Counted from the first letter of the stretch, positions 16,966 to 27,584 are shown. The stretch is DNA of 64,000 nucleotides from Synechococcus sp. CS-1328 (GCF_025128095.1 NZ_JAHLYT010000051.1:1-64000); one strand, 5' to 3'. Program-made: numbers and translations. Notes: generated from the sequence alone by a model not told the origin.

Positions 16966-18338
16966 TGCAGCACGGCTCCACGACGCTGGCGGCATTGCGC
17001 CAGAGCCTGGCCGCCGCCGTACCGGCAGGCCGCAGCGACGAGGACGGCGTGCGCCGCCAGTGGTGGGCGGCCCTGGCCACCCTGCAGGAGGATTTCCTGC
17101 TGCCGCAGCCCCCCTTGCGGGGCCTCTGGCTGGCGGCACCCCTGCCCGCCCTCTACGAACCGGAGCTGCTGCAGCACCTCAAGGGCTGGGTGTGGGCACC
17201 GGAGAGCCTCGAGCGGTTGCAGGGCCCCGTCGCTCCCCTGCTGCCAGGCGCCGCCGGGTCAAGGGGCACACCAGCGCCTGGACAACTTCCCGGGTTCGAG
17301 CGGCTGCAGCTCAGCGAGGACGACGGCAGCGATCCCCTGCTGCTGCTGATCACCCCACGCCTGCAGGTGGCCCTCTGCCTAGATGGCCCCCCCCGGGAGC
17401 GGCGACTGGTGGCCCGCTTCGATCCAGCCGGCCTCTCGGCCGCCCTGACCCTGCTGGATCGGCGCCTGCAGCAGCAGCGCCCCAGCGCCGCCGCCGACCT
17501 GCGCAGCTCCCTGCAGGAGCTGGGCCCCCTGGCCAATGCCGAGGATGTCGCCCTGCGCTTCTGGCCGAGGCTGGCGGAGCGGCTGGGGACGATCGCCCCC
17601 AGCCTCACCCTGCAGCCGCTGGTGCATGGCGGCAACCGAGCCGAGACCCCACGGGCGGTGAGCAGCGAACTGGCCCTGCTGGAGGCGCTCACCCATGAGG
17701 TGCGGACCCCCCTGGCCACAATCCGGACCCTGATCCGCTCGCTGCTGCGCCGCAGCGATCTCTCAGCCGTGGTGCGCGAGCGCCTCGAACAGATCGACGG
17801 CGAATGCAACGAGCAGATCGATCGCTTCGGCCTGATCTTTCACGCCGCCGAGCTGCAACGCCAGCCCGAGAGCGACGAGAGCGGCCATGGCGAACGGGAA
17901 CGGCTGGCCCGCACCGATCTGAGTGCCCTGCTGCGCCAGCTGGAACCGCTGTGGCAGCGCCAGCTGGAACGGCGCGGCCTGCAGTTCGAGCTGCGGCTGG
18001 CCGATGAGCTGCCACCGGTGCTGAGCGATCCGAGCCGGCTGGAAACGATGCTGGGCGGCCTGGTGGACCGCTTCAGCCGCGGCCTCAGCGGCGGCAGCCG
18101 GGTGCGGCTCAGCCTCCAGCCTGCCGGCAATCGGCTCAAGTTGCAGATCTGCAGCGAAGGGGCCCGGCCGCAGCGCCCCGAAGACGGTCGACGGGTGGGA
18201 CCCGTGCTGAGCTGGGACCCCGAAACCGGCAGCCTGCAGCTCAGCCGGCAGGCCACCCAGCGGCTGTTCCATCGGCTGGGCGGACGGCTGGCGGAGCGCT
18301 CCGGCAGCGATATCACCGTCTTCTTCCCCGTGTGCTGA
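16965..18338 (+). CDS. Histidine kinase-like protein with degenerate ATPase domain
   Basis: A 457-residue soluble protein. The central region carries an H-box ALTHEVRTPLATIRTL with His244 as the likely phospho-acceptor, followed by a dimerisation helix pair. The N-terminal ~230 residues are a sensor-like domain without membrane segments. The C-terminal third resembles HATPase_c in order, but the N-box asparagines and the DxGxG loop are not recognisable; LETMLGGLVDRFSRG stands where the N-box should be. It may therefore be a scaffold or phosphatase rather than an autokinase. The start overlaps the rodA stop by one base (TGATG), implying translational coupling. Confidence 0.75.
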   Translation: MQHGSTTLAALRQSLAAAVPAGRSDEDGVRRQWWAALATLQEDFLLPQPPLRGLWLAAPLPALYEPELLQHLKGWVWAPESLERLQGPVAPLLPGAAGSRGTPAPGQLPGFERLQLSEDDGSDPLLLLITPRLQVALCLDGPPRERRLVARFDPAGLSAALTLLDRRLQQQRPSAAADLRSSLQELGPLANAEDVALRFWPRLAERLGTIAPSLTLQPLVHGGNRAETPRAVSSELALLEALTHEVRTPLATIRTLIRSLLRRSDLSAVVRERLEQIDGECNEQIDRFGLIFHAAELQRQPESDESGHGERERLARTDLSALLRQLEPLWQRQLERRGLQFELRLADELPPVLSDPSRLETMLGGLVDRFSRGLSGGSRVRLSLQPAGNRLKLQICSEGARPQRPEDGRRVGPVLSWDPETGSLQLSRQATQRLFHRLGGRLAERSGSDITVFFPVC

Positions 18339-18478
18339 ACGGGCGGGTCTCGGGCGCCCTGGCGATCGGACGGTTTGTTGACGGGTGTGAAGACTGCCGA
18401 GAGGGTGGCGGAACCACGAAAATCACGGTGCTAGTTTCCGCCTGAAACGGTCTGCCGACTCCCCATCCAGGAACAGCT

Positions 18479-18910
18479 ATGACAGCAACGGCGCTGAGCG
18501 GTCAACTCCCGAAGTACATCGGCAGCACCGGCGGCCTCCTGAACTCCGCCGAGACCGAAGAGAAATACGCGATCACCTGGACCAGCAGCAAGGCCCAGGC
18601 CTTTGAGCTGCCCACCGGTGGTGCGGCTGAAATGAACGAAGGCGAAAACGTGATGTATTTCGCCCGCAAGGAGCAGTGCCTGGCCCTGGGCACCCAACTG
18701 CGCACCAAGTTCAAGCCCAGAATCGAGGATTACAAGATCTACCGCATCTATCCCGGCGGTGACACCGAATATCTGCACCCCAAAGATGGTGTCTTCCCCG
18801 AGAAAGTGAATGAGGGGCGCTCGATGGTGGGTCACACCCCCCGTCGCATCGGCGACAACCCCAATCCCTCGGCTCTCAAGTTCAGCGGCAAGAACACCTT
18901 CGACGCTTGA
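18479..18910 (+). CDS. psaD: Photosystem I reaction centre subunit II
   Basis: PsaD, 143 residues, the stromal-side subunit that docks ferredoxin and stabilises PsaC. Diagnostic segments are [67 protein letters not shown] and [15 protein letters not shown]. It has its own terminator and a 140-base upstream gap that must hold its promoter. A TTGACG occurs near 18376, but no clear -10 follows at standard spacing. Confidence 0.98.
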   Translation: MTATALSGQLPKYIGSTGGLLNSAETEEKYAITWTSSKAQAFELPTGGAAEMNEGENVMYFARKEQCLALGTQLRTKFKPRIEDYKIYRIYPGGDTEYLHPKDGVFPEKVNEGRSMVGHTPRRIGDNPNPSALKFSGKNTFDA

Positions 18911-18933
18911 GCCGTTCTGGCCAAGACCTATAA

Positions 18934-18961
18934 CAGCGGGGCTAGGCGCCCCGTTTTTTTT
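18934..18961 (+). terminator. Rho-independent terminator after psaD
   Basis: A perfect GCGGGGC / GCCCCGT-type hairpin with a short TAGGC loop is followed by eight T residues, 24 bases after the psaD stop. It ends the psaD message; trpE begins 18 bases later. Confidence 0.92.
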
Positions 18962-18978
18962 GCCCGCCTGCCGCTGCA

Positions 18979-20595
18979 ATGGTCCCTTCCGAGCGCCCCA
19001 GCCAGCGCACCACCGGTCTCGACGGGGATGTCCTGGACGGAGGATGGTTCGATGAGGCCTTCCACGCCCAGGTGGCGGCAGGCCTCAGCTTCCTGCCGCT
19101 GTGGAAACGCTGGCCCGCCGACCTGGAGACGCCCCTGACCACCTGGCTGAAGGTGGGCCAGGCCAGCCGCCATGGCGTGCTGCTGGAGTCGGTTGAGGGG
19201 GGCGAACGCCTGGGGCGCTGGAGCTTTGTGGTGAGCGATCCGCTCTGGACACTGACGGTGCGCGGCGAGGAGGGGGAACGCTGCTGGCGCGACGGTCGCC
19301 GCGAAAGCCTGCACGGCAATCCCTTCGCGCAGCTGCGCCAGGCCCTGGAGCCGGTCCGCCCGGCACCGGTGCCGGGCCTGCCGCCGGTGGGGCAACTGTT
19401 CGGCTTCTGGGGCTATGAGCTGATCCACTGGATCGAACCCACCGTCCCGATCCATGCCACCGACCCCCTGGGGCCACCGGATGGCTGCTGGATGCTGGCC
19501 GACAGCCTGCTGGTGTTCGACCAGGTGAAACGCCAGATCACGGCGGTGTCCTACGCCGATCTCAGCGGCGGCGCAGATCCGGCCCATGCCTGGCAGGAAG
19601 CGTTCGAACGGATCGAGGCTCTGGAGGCCCGCATGCAGGCTCCCCTGCCCTCCGGCCTGACGCCCCTGGCCTGGAACGACCGCGCCGAACTGGCCGAACC
19701 ACCCAGCAGCAACCGCAGCCAGGCCGACTTTGAAGATGCCGTGCGTCAGGCCCGCGCCCACATCGCCGCCGGCGACGTCTTTCAGCTGGTGCTGAGCCAA
19801 CGCCTCGAAAGCCACGTGGCCCGGGACCCGTTTGACCTCTACCGCAGCCTGCGGATGGTCAACCCTTCGCCGTATATGGCCTTCTTCAATTTCGGCGGCT
19901 GGTACCTGATCGGCTCCAGTCCTGAAGTGATGGTGAAGGCGGAACCCTCCACCGATGGCAGCGGCGCCATCAAGGCCTCCCTGCGGCCGATTGCCGGCAC
20001 CCGTCCCCGCGGTGGCGACGAATCCGAGGACCGGGCCCTGGAGGCTGAGCTGCTGGCCGATCCGAAGGAGCGGGCCGAGCACGTGATGCTGGTGGACCTG
20101 GGCCGCAACGATCTGGGCCGGGTCTGCAGGCCAGGCACGGTGAAGGTCACCGATCTGATGGTGATCGAGCGCTATTCCCACGTGATGCACATCGTCAGTC
20201 AGGTGGAGGGTCTGCTGGCGGCGGATCGAGACGTCTGGGATCTGCTGATGGCCTCCTTCCCGGCAGGCACCGTCAGCGGCGCCCCCAAGATCCGGGCCAT
20301 GCAGCTGATCCATGCGCTGGAGCCCAGCGCCCGCGGGCCCTACTCGGGGGTGTACGGGGCGGTGGATCTGGCAGGGGCCCTGAACACAGCCATCACGATC
20401 CGCACGATGGTGGTGCTGCCCGCCGATGACGGCGGCTGGCGGGTGCAGGTACAGGCCGGCGCCGGACTGGTCGCCGATTCCCAGCCCACCGCCGAATACC
20501 AGGAAACCCTGAACAAGGCGCGCGGCATGCTCAAGGCCCTGGCCTGCGTGCAGGCTCCAACGCGGCACACCTCCGGCAGCGAGGTCCGGGCATGA
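18979..20595 (+). CDS. trpE: Anthranilate synthase component I
   Basis: A 538-residue chorismate-utilising enzyme for tryptophan synthesis. The C-terminal catalytic domain shows SLRPIAGTRPRGGDESED, MLVDLGRNDLGRVC, ERYSHVMHIVSQVEG and PAGTVSGAPKIRAMQLI. The N-terminal domain carries LLESVEGGERLGRWSF, the tryptophan-feedback region. ATG 18979 lies 18 bases after the psaD terminator, so its promoter may overlap psaD. It overlaps gshA by four bases (ATGA), starting a coupled run of four genes. Confidence 0.96.
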   Translation: MVPSERPSQRTTGLDGDVLDGGWFDEAFHAQVAAGLSFLPLWKRWPADLETPLTTWLKVGQASRHGVLLESVEGGERLGRWSFVVSDPLWTLTVRGEEGERCWRDGRRESLHGNPFAQLRQALEPVRPAPVPGLPPVGQLFGFWGYELIHWIEPTVPIHATDPLGPPDGCWMLADSLLVFDQVKRQITAVSYADLSGGADPAHAWQEAFERIEALEARMQAPLPSGLTPLAWNDRAELAEPPSSNRSQADFEDAVRQARAHIAAGDVFQLVLSQRLESHVARDPFDLYRSLRMVNPSPYMAFFNFGGWYLIGSSPEVMVKAEPSTDGSGAIKASLRPIAGTRPRGGDESEDRALEAELLADPKERAEHVMLVDLGRNDLGRVCRPGTVKVTDLMVIERYSHVMHIVSQVEGLLAADRDVWDLLMASFPAGTVSGAPKIRAMQLIHALEPSARGPYSGVYGAVDLAGALNTAITIRTMVVLPADDGGWRVQVQAGAGLVADSQPTAEYQETLNKARGMLKALACVQAPTRHTSGSEVRA

Positions 20596-21749
20596 GCTGT
20601 CCTCTGCTGCCGAAGGGATTTGAGGTGGAACTGTTCACCGGCCGGGCCGACGGCACAGTGGTGGGCTGCTCCGCCGAAGTGGCCCGCCAGTTCCCCGATT
20701 TCGTGACCGAGCCGGATCGGCGCAACCTCGAATACACCACCCCGCCGGAAGCCAGTTACCAGCGCCAGCTGGAGCTGCTGCTGGAACCGCGGCAACGGCT
20801 GCGGCCCTGGCTGCAGCAGCGGCAGCTCACCCTGCTGCCGGGCAGCACCCTGAGCCTGGGGGACAGCCGTCACTTCGAGCGATCGGATCCAGACAACCCC
20901 TATCACGGCTATATCGAGTCCACCTACGGCACCCTGGTGGTCACCGCCAGCGTGCACATCAACCTGGGCCTCACCGACATGCCGGCCCTGTTCGCTGGGC
21001 TGCGGCTGCTGCGCTGTGAGGCGGCCCTGCTGCTGGCCCTGAGCACCAGCTCCCCCTTTCTCGATGGCGCGGTGACGGGCGCCCACTCGCAGCGCTGGCT
21101 GCAATTCCCGCTCACCCCTGCGCAGGTGCCGCTGTTTCGCGATCACGCTCACTACGTGGAGTGGATGGCGGAACAGCTGGCGGCTGGATCGATGCAGAAC
21201 GTGCGCCACCTCTGGACCTCGGTGCGGCCCAACGGGGACGCCAGGCCCCACAAGCTCAACCGGATCGAGATCCGCATCTGCGATCTGATCACCGATCCGC
21301 TGCTGCTGCTGGCGGTGACCGCCTTCGCCGAACTGCGCCTGCACCAGCTGCTGGCAGACCCGGCAGCCCTCGATCCCCTGCGGGCCAGTCCCCTGGACTC
21401 CCAGGACCTGGCCCAGCTGGCCGATGCCAATGATCAATCCGCCGCCCGCTCCAGCCTGTTGGCCCCTCTGACCCACTGGCGCTCGGGCCGCACGATCATC
21501 GCTGCCGACTGGATCCGCGAGAGCCTCGAGACGATGGCCCCGCTGGCGAGCGAACTCGGTCTCACCAGCGTGCTGGCCCCGGTGCAGCAGGTGATCGACC
21601 AGGGCAATCAGGCGATGCGCTGGCTGGAGTGGCAGCGATCCGGCGCCACCATTGCAGAGATCATCGCCAGCGAGGCGCAGGTGATGGAACAGCAGGAGGT
21701 CTTGGGCGCGGAGCCCAACGAGACAGACACCAAACCCCCTTTGGGATGA
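20592..21749 (+). CDS. gshA: Glutamate-cysteine ligase, cyanobacterial type
   Basis: A 385-residue enzyme catalysing the first step of glutathione synthesis (glutamate + cysteine + ATP). The sequence [17 protein letters not shown]..., the strands [17 protein letters not shown] and [12 protein letters not shown], and [19 protein letters not shown] are characteristic of the cyanobacterial gshA family, which is shorter than the E. coli enzyme. Start and stop both overlap neighbours by the ATGA arrangement (20592-20595 with trpE, 21746-21749 with ppc), indicating translational coupling. Confidence 0.92.
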   Translation: MSCPLLPKGFEVELFTGRADGTVVGCSAEVARQFPDFVTEPDRRNLEYTTPPEASYQRQLELLLEPRQRLRPWLQQRQLTLLPGSTLSLGDSRHFERSDPDNPYHGYIESTYGTLVVTASVHINLGLTDMPALFAGLRLLRCEAALLLALSTSSPFLDGAVTGAHSQRWLQFPLTPAQVPLFRDHAHYVEWMAEQLAAGSMQNVRHLWTSVRPNGDARPHKLNRIEIRICDLITDPLLLLAVTAFAELRLHQLLADPAALDPLRASPLDSQDLAQLADANDQSAARSSLLAPLTHWRSGRTIIAADWIRESLETMAPLASELGLTSVLAPVQQVIDQGNQAMRWLEWQRSGATIAEIIASEAQVMEQQEVLGAEPNETDTKPPLG

Positions 21750-24700
21750 TCATGACCCGTACCGCCATGCCGTTCATCCCGATGCGGGAGTCGCTTGTCA
21801 CCACCACCGAGCCCAAGCCTCTGGTGAGCCAGCTGCTCGGCGAACGACTGGAGCTGGTGGAGGACCTGTGGGAAACGGTGCTGCGCAGCGAATGTCCACC
21901 GGAGCAGGCGGATCGGCTGCTGCAGCTGAAACAGCTCAGCGCCACCGATCCACTCGAGGGCGGCGCCACGATCCTGCCCAACGCCGCCTCCACCGACGCG
22001 ATCGTGCAGCTGATCCGCGGCATGGATCTTTCTGAAGCCATCGCGGCAGCCAGAGCCTTCTCGCTCTACTTCCAGCTGGTGAACATCCTTGAGCAGCACA
22101 TCGAGGAAGACAGTTATCTCGAGAGCCTCAAGCTGCAGCCTGAACCGCCGAGCACCGATCCGTTTCTGCCGCCCCTGGCCAGCCAGACCGAACCGGCCAC
22201 CTTCCGGGAGCTGTTCCAACGCCTGCGCAACCTCAACGTGCCGCCGGCCCAGATCGAGAACCTGCTGCGGGAGCTGGATATTCGCCTGGTGTTCACGGCC
22301 CACCCCACCGAGATCGTGCGCCACACCGTGCGCCACAAGCAGCGGAAGGTCGCGGCGTTGATCCAGCAACTGCAGCGCAGCAGCCTGGCCAACATCGAAG
22401 ACGACGAGCGCATCCGCCTGCAGCTGGAAGAAGAGATCCGGCTGTGGTGGCGTACCGACGAACTGCACCAGTTCAAACCCTCGGTTCTCGATGAGGTGGA
22501 TTACGCCCTGCATTACTTCCAGCAGGTGCTGTTCGATGCCATGCCCCAGCTGCGCCAGCGGCTGCGGACGGCCCTGAGCGGCAGCTACCCCGACGTGCTC
22601 TCGCCCCGCGATGCCTTCTGCAGCTTCGGCTCCTGGGTGGGCTCCGATCGGGACGGCAATCCTTCGGTGACTCCCGAGATCACCTGGCGCACAGCCTGTT
22701 ATCAGCGTCAGCTGATGTTGGAGCGCTACATCCACTCCGTGGGCAAGCTGCGCGATCAGCTGAGCATCTCGATGCAGTGGAGCCAGGTGAGCCCAGCCCT
22801 GCTGGAATCCCTGGAAATGGATCGGCTGCGTTTCCCGGAGATCTATGAGGAGCGGGCGGCACGCTACCGGCTGGAGCCCTACCGCCTGAAGCTGAGCTAC
22901 ACCCTGGAGCGGCTCCAGCTCACCCGTCAGCGCAACCAGCAGCTGGTGGATGCCGGCTGGGAATCCCCCTGCGACGGCCACTCGGGCCTGCCGTCGGCCT
23001 TTGTCGGGGATGGCGGCGGGGTCGGCAACCTCGCCTCCCCTCCGCCACCGGAACTGCACTACGGCTCGGTCGACGAATTCCGGGCCGACCTCGAACTGGT
23101 GCGCGACAGCCTCGAGAGCACCGGACTGGGTTGCGAAGCCCTGGAGAGCCTGCTCAGCCAGGTGCACATCTTCGCCTTCTGCCTTGCCAGCCTGGACATC
23201 CGCCAGGAGAGCACCCGCCACAGCGATGCGCTCGACGAGGTGAGCCGCTATCTGCAGCTGCCGGTGACCTACGGCGAGATGGATGAGGAGCAGCGGGTGA
23301 GCTGGCTGCTGACCGAACTCAAGACCCGCCGGCCGCTGGTGTCGCCGGCGGTGCGCTGGAGTGATGCCACCCACGAGACCCTGGCGGTCTTCCGGATGCT
23401 GCAGCGGCTGCAGCAGGAATTCGGCGCCCGCATCTGCCGCACCTATGTGATCTCGATGAGCCACACGGTGTCGGATCTGCTGGAGGTGCTGCTGCTGGCC
23501 AAGGAAGCGGGCCTGGTGGATCCGCTGGCGCCCCTGTCGTCGCTGCTGGTGGTTCCCCTGTTCGAAACGGTGGAAGACCTGCAACGGGCTCCGGCCGTGA
23601 TGGAGCGGCTGTTCTGCGAACCCTTCTACCGGGCCCTGATCGCCTCGGGGGAAGAGGGCGGCCCACCACTGCAGGAAGTGATGCTGGGCTATTCCGACAG
23701 CAACAAGGATTCCGGTTTTCTGTCCAGCAACTGGGAAATCCACAAGGCCCAGATTGCCCTGGAACAGCTGGCCAGCCAGCACGGCGTGGCCCTGCGCCTG
23801 TTCCACGGCCGCGGTGGGTCGGTGGGTCGCGGTGGCGGTCCGGCCTACCAGGCGATCCTGGCCCAGCCCAGCGGCACCTTGAAGGGCCGGATCAAGATCA
23901 CCGAACAGGGGGAAGTGCTCGCCTCCAAGTACTCACTGCCGGAGCTGGCCCTCTACAACCTCGAAACCATGACCACGGCTGTGCTTCAGAACAGCCTGAT
24001 CAGTGCTCCGGTGGACGACACCCCCAGCTGGAATGAGCTGATGGCGCGGCTCGCCGCCCGCTCCCGTGATCACTACCGCGCCCTGGTTCACGACAACCCT
24101 GATCTGGTGGCCTTCTTCCAGCAGGTCACCCCGATCGAGGAGATCAGCAAATTGCAGATCTCCAGCCGGCCGGCCCGGCGCAAGAGCGGCGCCAAGGACC
24201 TCTCCAGCCTGCGGGCCATTCCCTGGGTGTTCGGCTGGACCCAGAGTCGCTTCCTGCTGCCCAGCTGGTTCGGCGTGGGCGCAGCCCTGGAGGAGGAGTT
24301 GCATCGGGATCCCGGCCAGCTGGAGCTGCTGCGACTGCTGCACCAGCGCTGGCCGTTCTTCCGCATGCTGATCTCCAAGGTGGAGATGACCCTCTCCAAG
24401 GTGGACATCGATCTCGCCCACCACTACGTGCAGGCGCTGGGTCGGGAGGAGAACCGCGACGCCTTCGAGCGCATCTTCCAGACGATCGCCGCCGAGTTCC
24501 AGCGCACCCGTGATCTGGTGCTGCGCATCTCCGGGCAGGAGCGCCTGCTCGACAGCGATCCGGCCCTGCAGCTGTCGGTGGATCTGCGCAACCGCACGAT
24601 CGTGCCGCTCGGTTACCTGCAGGTGGCCCTGCTGCGCCGCTTGCGGGATCAGAACCGTCAACCGCCGATGAGCGAAGCCTTGGCCGCCGGCCAGGACGGG

Positions 24701-24784
24701 CGCACCTACAGCCGCAGCGAGCTGCTGCGCGGCGCCCTACTCACGATCAACGGCATTGCCGCCGGCATGCGCAACACCGGTTGA
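21746..24784 (+). CDS. ppc: Phosphoenolpyruvate carboxylase
   Basis: A 1012-residue PEPC, which adds bicarbonate to PEP to make oxaloacetate for anaplerosis. Conserved catalytic segments: [67 protein letters not shown] and the C-terminal [11 protein letters not shown]. An ATG at 21746 overlaps the gshA stop; a second ATG at 21752 is also possible. A Gly-rich stretch near residues 410-435 (around [16 protein letters not shown]) looks like a family-variable insert. Its stop overlaps the TTG start of the next gene. Confidence 0.97.
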   Translation: MIMTRTAMPFIPMRESLVTTTEPKPLVSQLLGERLELVEDLWETVLRSECPPEQADRLLQLKQLSATDPLEGGATILPNAASTDAIVQLIRGMDLSEAIAAARAFSLYFQLVNILEQHIEEDSYLESLKLQPEPPSTDPFLPPLASQTEPATFRELFQRLRNLNVPPAQIENLLRELDIRLVFTAHPTEIVRHTVRHKQRKVAALIQQLQRSSLANIEDDERIRLQLEEEIRLWWRTDELHQFKPSVLDEVDYALHYFQQVLFDAMPQLRQRLRTALSGSYPDVLSPRDAFCSFGSWVGSDRDGNPSVTPEITWRTACYQRQLMLERYIHSVGKLRDQLSISMQWSQVSPALLESLEMDRLRFPEIYEERAARYRLEPYRLKLSYTLERLQLTRQRNQQLVDAGWESPCDGHSGLPSAFVGDGGGVGNLASPPPPELHYGSVDEFRADLELVRDSLESTGLGCEALESLLSQVHIFAFCLASLDIRQESTRHSDALDEVSRYLQLPVTYGEMDEEQRVSWLLTELKTRRPLVSPAVRWSDATHETLAVFRMLQRLQQEFGARICRTYVISMSHTVSDLLEVLLLAKEAGLVDPLAPLSSLLVVPLFETVEDLQRAPAVMERLFCEPFYRALIASGEEGGPPLQEVMLGYSDSNKDSGFLSSNWEIHKAQIALEQLASQHGVALRLFHGRGGSVGRGGGPAYQAILAQPSGTLKGRIKITEQGEVLASKYSLPELALYNLETMTTAVLQNSLISAPVDDTPSWNELMARLAARSRDHYRALVHDNPDLVAFFQQVTPIEEISKLQISSRPARRKSGAKDLSSLRAIPWVFGWTQSRFLLPSWFGVGAALEEELHRDPGQLELLRLLHQRWPFFRMLISKVEMTLSKVDIDLAHHYVQALGREENRDAFERIFQTIAAEFQRTRDLVLRISGQERLLDSDPALQLSVDLRNRTIVPLGYLQVALLRRLRDQNRQPPMSEALAAGQDGRTYSRSELLRGALLTINGIAAGMRNTG

Positions 24785-25275
24785 CCGTGCTGGACTCCCT
24801 GTTGATCCCGTTCCGCAGTCAACCCGCCGCACCCCAGCTTCGGGAGGGCTACCGCCTGCTGCAGGATCCGATCCCCTCGCCGGAGGAACTGAACCGGTTG
24901 ATGGACGTCTGCGGCGAGCAGCCGCGAGCCAGCCAACGCTGGCTGCAGGCGATCGAACGCAGCGCCTGGCACCTGGCTGTGCGCGGACCCGACGGACTGT
25001 TGGTGGGGTTTGTGCGCTCCACCAGTGATCAGGCCCTCAATGCCAACCTCTGGGATCTGCTCGCCGATCCCCAGGACCCCGACCCGACCGAGATCCTGGC
25101 GGCGCTGCTGCATGGGGCCCTGACGCGGCTGCGGCGGGAACTGGGCGGCTGCAGCGTGTCATTGTCCGCCCCTCCTGAGGCAATCCTGCCGCTGGAAGCC
25201 CTGGGGTTTCTGGTCGATCCAGGCGGGATCCGCGCCATGGGCCTGTCGCTGGGATCCCCCGGGGCGAACCTCTGA
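24781..25275 (+). CDS. GNAT-like N-acetyltransferase (probable)
   Basis: A 164-residue protein whose fold pattern ([21 protein letters not shown], then LWDLLADPQ and a long helix [15 protein letters not shown]) resembles the acetyl-CoA-binding core of GNAT enzymes. The usual R/QxxGxG/A acetyl-CoA loop is not recognisable. The start is TTG at 24781, overlapping the ppc stop by four bases, with GTG at 24787 as an alternative. It ends the trpE-gshA-ppc run. Substrate unknown. Confidence 0.65.
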   Translation: MTVLDSLLIPFRSQPAAPQLREGYRLLQDPIPSPEELNRLMDVCGEQPRASQRWLQAIERSAWHLAVRGPDGLLVGFVRSTSDQALNANLWDLLADPQDPDPTEILAALLHGALTRLRRELGGCSVSLSAPPEAILPLEALGFLVDPGGIRAMGLSLGSPGANL

Positions 25276-25345
25276 GCGGCAGACCGGATCAGCAGCAGCC
25301 CGGATGAGCGCCAGGCCGGAACCGGCAGGGCGAGGGGCCTGCCAT

Positions 25346-25378
25346 AAAAAAACCCTGCCGTTCGGATCGGCAGGGCTG
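25346..25378 (-). terminator. Rho-independent terminator downstream of tRNA-Arg
   Basis: Read on the minus strand, the stem CCCTGCCG / CGGCAGGG with a seven-base loop is followed by seven T residues. It lies about 20-50 bases beyond the 3' end of the leftward tRNA-Arg and terminates its precursor. Confidence 0.85.
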
Positions 25379-25397
25379 AGTTCGGCAAGGCTGGCCA

Positions 25398-25471
25398 CGA
25401 GCATGGAGGGACTCGAACCCCCGACCCTCAGAACCGGAATCTGATGCTCTATCCAACTGAGCTACATGCCC
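25398..25471 (-). tRNA. tRNA-Arg (anticodon CCG)
   Basis: A 74-nucleotide cloverleaf on the minus strand. The acceptor GGGCATG pairs with CATGCTC (one G-U), the D-arm carries TAGCTCAGTTGGATAGAGCA, the anticodon loop is TTCCGGT with anticodon CCG, the T-arm carries GGGTTCGAGTC, and the discriminator is G. It reads CGG arginine codons, abundant in this GC-rich genome. Confidence 0.95.
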
Positions 25472-25512
25472 TTGCGCCGAGGCCTTTGTGTCGAGCCGAA
25501 GATGACGGCCGA

Positions 25513-25548
25513 ACCAGAGCTGACCCTGAAACCAGAGCTGACCCTGAA
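25513..25548. repeat. Perfect 18-bp tandem duplication
   Basis: ACCAGAGCTGACCCTGAA occurs twice in direct succession between tRNA-Arg and recF. The duplication is exact, so it is probably recent. No role is evident; it lies upstream of both divergent genes. Confidence 0.85.
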
Positions 25549-25626
25549 ACAACAGCGTCCGAAGCAGGTTGGGCTGCGGATGTGCCTCTCGACAGGGCTA
25601 CCTTAACCGCACGCCGCACCTGAGCC

Positions 25627-26778
25627 ATCCGGCTGCATCGTCTGGAGCTGCGCCAGTTCCGCAACATCGAGCATCTCCGGCTGGAGTTACGCGAGCCGCG
25701 CCTGCTGGTGGTGGGGCCCAACGGCGAAGGCAAGTCCAACCTGCTGGAGGCGGTGGAGCTGCTCTGCAGCCTTCGCTCCCACCGCAGCGGCAGCGACCGT
25801 GACCTGATCCGCCATGGCCAGAGCCACAGCCAGCTGCAGGCGGTCTGCACCGACGGCGACCAGTTGCAGCTGGAGCTACGACTGCGGGGGGGGCGGATCG
25901 CCAGTCGCAACGGCAAGGTGCTGGAGCGGCAGCTGGACCTGCCAGGGCGGTTGCGCTGCGTCACCTTCAGCGCCCTCGACCTTGACCTGGTGCGGGGGGA
26001 GCCTGCCCTGCGGCGCCAATGGCTCGATCGGGTGGTGCTGCAGCTTGAGCCCGTCTACGGCGACCTGCTCAGCCGTTACGGCCGCCTGTTGCGGCAACGC
26101 AGCCAACTGTTGCGCCGCGGCGGCCCCGAAACCCAGCGGGAGGCCCTGCTGGATGCCTTCGATCTGCAGATGGCGGCGATCGGCACCCGGCTGCACCGGC
26201 GGCGCTGGCGAGCCCTGCGGCGGCTCGAACCCCTGGCGGCGGCCTGGCAGGAGCGTCTCAGTGGCGGCCGGGACCAGCTGCGGCTCGATTACCGAAGCGG
26301 CACGCTGCTGGAGGGGGAGGACGCCGAGGCCCCCTGGCGGGAGGCGATGGCGGCCCAGCTGCAGCAGCAACGCAGCGAGGAGCTGCGGCTGGGCCAATGC
26401 CTGGTGGGTCCGCAGCGGGATGAAATTGCTCTGCTGCTGGGGGAGCAACTGGCGCGGCGGTACGGCTCAGCCGGCCAGCAGCGCACCCTGGTGCTGGCCC
26501 TGAAGTTGGCGGAACTGGCCTTGGTGGAAGAGGTGGTGGGCGCGCCACCCCTGCTGTTGCTCGACGACGTGCTGGCCGAGCTCGATCCGCAGCGCCAGCG
26601 CCTGCTGCTGGAGGCAGTGGGGGACGGCCACCAATGCCTGGTCAGCGCCACCCACGTGGACGGCTTCGGCGAGGGCTGGCGGCAGGCCGCCCAGCTGGTG
26701 CGCATGCGCGGCGGCACCCTGGGGCCTGAACCGGACGCGCTGGCGGCGGACAGGCTGGAGGCTGAATCCAGACCCTGA
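25627..26778 (+). CDS. recF: DNA replication and repair protein RecF
   Basis: A 383-residue SMC-like ATPase that loads RecA at gaps. It has Walker A GPNGEGKS (residues 30-37), signature region [12 protein letters not shown], and Walker [17 protein letters not shown] followed by SATHVDGF. Coding similarity starts at [20 protein letters not shown], which aligns with the conserved RecF N-terminus. The codon at the expected start is ATC, and a stop (TGA, 25621-25623) lies six bases upstream in the same frame. The first conventional start codon is GTG at 25708, which would remove the first strand and cut just before Walker A. I therefore place the start at ATC 25627 by inference; CTG at 25633 is another option. 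Confidence 0.88.
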   Translation: MRLHRLELRQFRNIEHLRLELREPRLLVVGPNGEGKSNLLEAVELLCSLRSHRSGSDRDLIRHGQSHSQLQAVCTDGDQLQLELRLRGGRIASRNGKVLERQLDLPGRLRCVTFSALDLDLVRGEPALRRQWLDRVVLQLEPVYGDLLSRYGRLLRQRSQLLRRGGPETQREALLDAFDLQMAAIGTRLHRRRWRALRRLEPLAAAWQERLSGGRDQLRLDYRSGTLLEGEDAEAPWREAMAAQLQQQRSEELRLGQCLVGPQRDEIALLLGEQLARRYGSAGQQRTLVLALKLAELALVEEVVGAPPLLLLDDVLAELDPQRQRLLLEAVGDGHQCLVSATHVDGFGEGWRQAAQLVRMRGGTLGPEPDALAADRLEAESRP

Positions 26779-26864
26779 TCGGCGCGACAGAGGCTGGATT
26801 GCGTCACTTCCTGCACCAGTCAAGGACTTTGGGGCGTATGGTGAACCCTGTTTGTCTGGATTCA

Positions 26865-27356
26865 ATGAACCAGAGCCTGCCCTGCCTCCACCCCAACCCG
26901 GGATGGACTGGTGCTCACTCCACCACCCCCACCACCCTGCAGAGCGTGAGTGGGCCCAGTACCACCGATACGGTGGGTAAACACTGCATCCTTGAGCTCT
27001 ACGACTGCACGTCTGCCAAGCTCAACGACGAAGCCTTTCTCAGGACCGCCATCACCACAGCAGCGAAACGTGCTGGCGCCACCCTGCTCAATCTGATCAC
27101 CCATCATTTCGATCCCCAGGGGGTCACAGGGCTTGCCCTGTTGGCCGAATCGCACATCTCGATTCACACCTGGCCCGAATCCGGGTACGCGGCCGTGGAT
27201 GTGTTCACCTGCGGTGACCACACCATGCCAGAGCTGGCCTGTGCGGTGCTCTGCGAGGAGCTGGAGGCCCGAACGCACAAGCTCACCAGCTTTCGCCGCG
27301 AAACACCGGAGTGCATCGCCGGGGCAGATCGGGATCCGATCCTGGCGGCCGCCTGA
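26865..27356 (+). CDS. speD: S-adenosylmethionine decarboxylase proenzyme
   Basis: A 163-residue prokaryotic AdoMetDC that supplies the aminopropyl donor for spermidine. The processing site is [14 protein letters not shown]: by family precedent, cleavage after Glu95 turns Ser96 into the pyruvoyl cofactor. Other conserved pieces are [11 protein letters not shown] and [12 protein letters not shown], the latter with the catalytic Cys. About 35 poorly structured residues precede the conserved core, longer than in many bacteria. The ATG at 26865 is preferred over in-frame upstream ATGs at 26799 and 26838. A terminator follows. Confidence 0.95.
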   Translation: MNQSLPCLHPNPGWTGAHSTTPTTLQSVSGPSTTDTVGKHCILELYDCTSAKLNDEAFLRTAITTAAKRAGATLLNLITHHFDPQGVTGLALLAESHISIHTWPESGYAAVDVFTCGDHTMPELACAVLCEELEARTHKLTSFRRETPECIAGADRDPILAAA

Positions 27357-27446
27357 CCCCTGCACCCCACTGCTGACTCAGCGTTTGGACTGGATCAGCA
27401 TTTGGATCTCAAGGCGCCAGCCCAATCGGCGCACAGTGAGAGCTGG

Positions 27447-27471
27447 AAGCACCCTGATGGGTGCTTTTTTT
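27447..27471 (+). terminator. Rho-independent terminator after speD
   Basis: The stem AAGCACCC / GGGTGCTT with a TGAT loop runs into seven T residues, about 90 bases after the speD stop. Confidence 0.85.
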
Positions 27472-27584
27472 ATGGTCTCCGATCGGCTGGATGCCGCAGT
27501 GCGTGTCAAGTCAGCAGGCACGACCCACTCAACACAGTCCCTGCCAGTTCAGCCGTCAGGGCCAACGCAGCCATCCCCACAGGC

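Noticed and set aside
21608-23806. 732-codon leftward open frame opposite ppc
   Set aside because: It is fully antisense to PEP carboxylase with all catalytic motifs on the plus strand. The frame is a GC-skew artefact.
25600-25720. Frameshift or pseudogene explanation for recF
   Set aside because: The frame is intact from the conserved N-terminus through Walker A, the signature and Walker B. Only the start codon is unusual.
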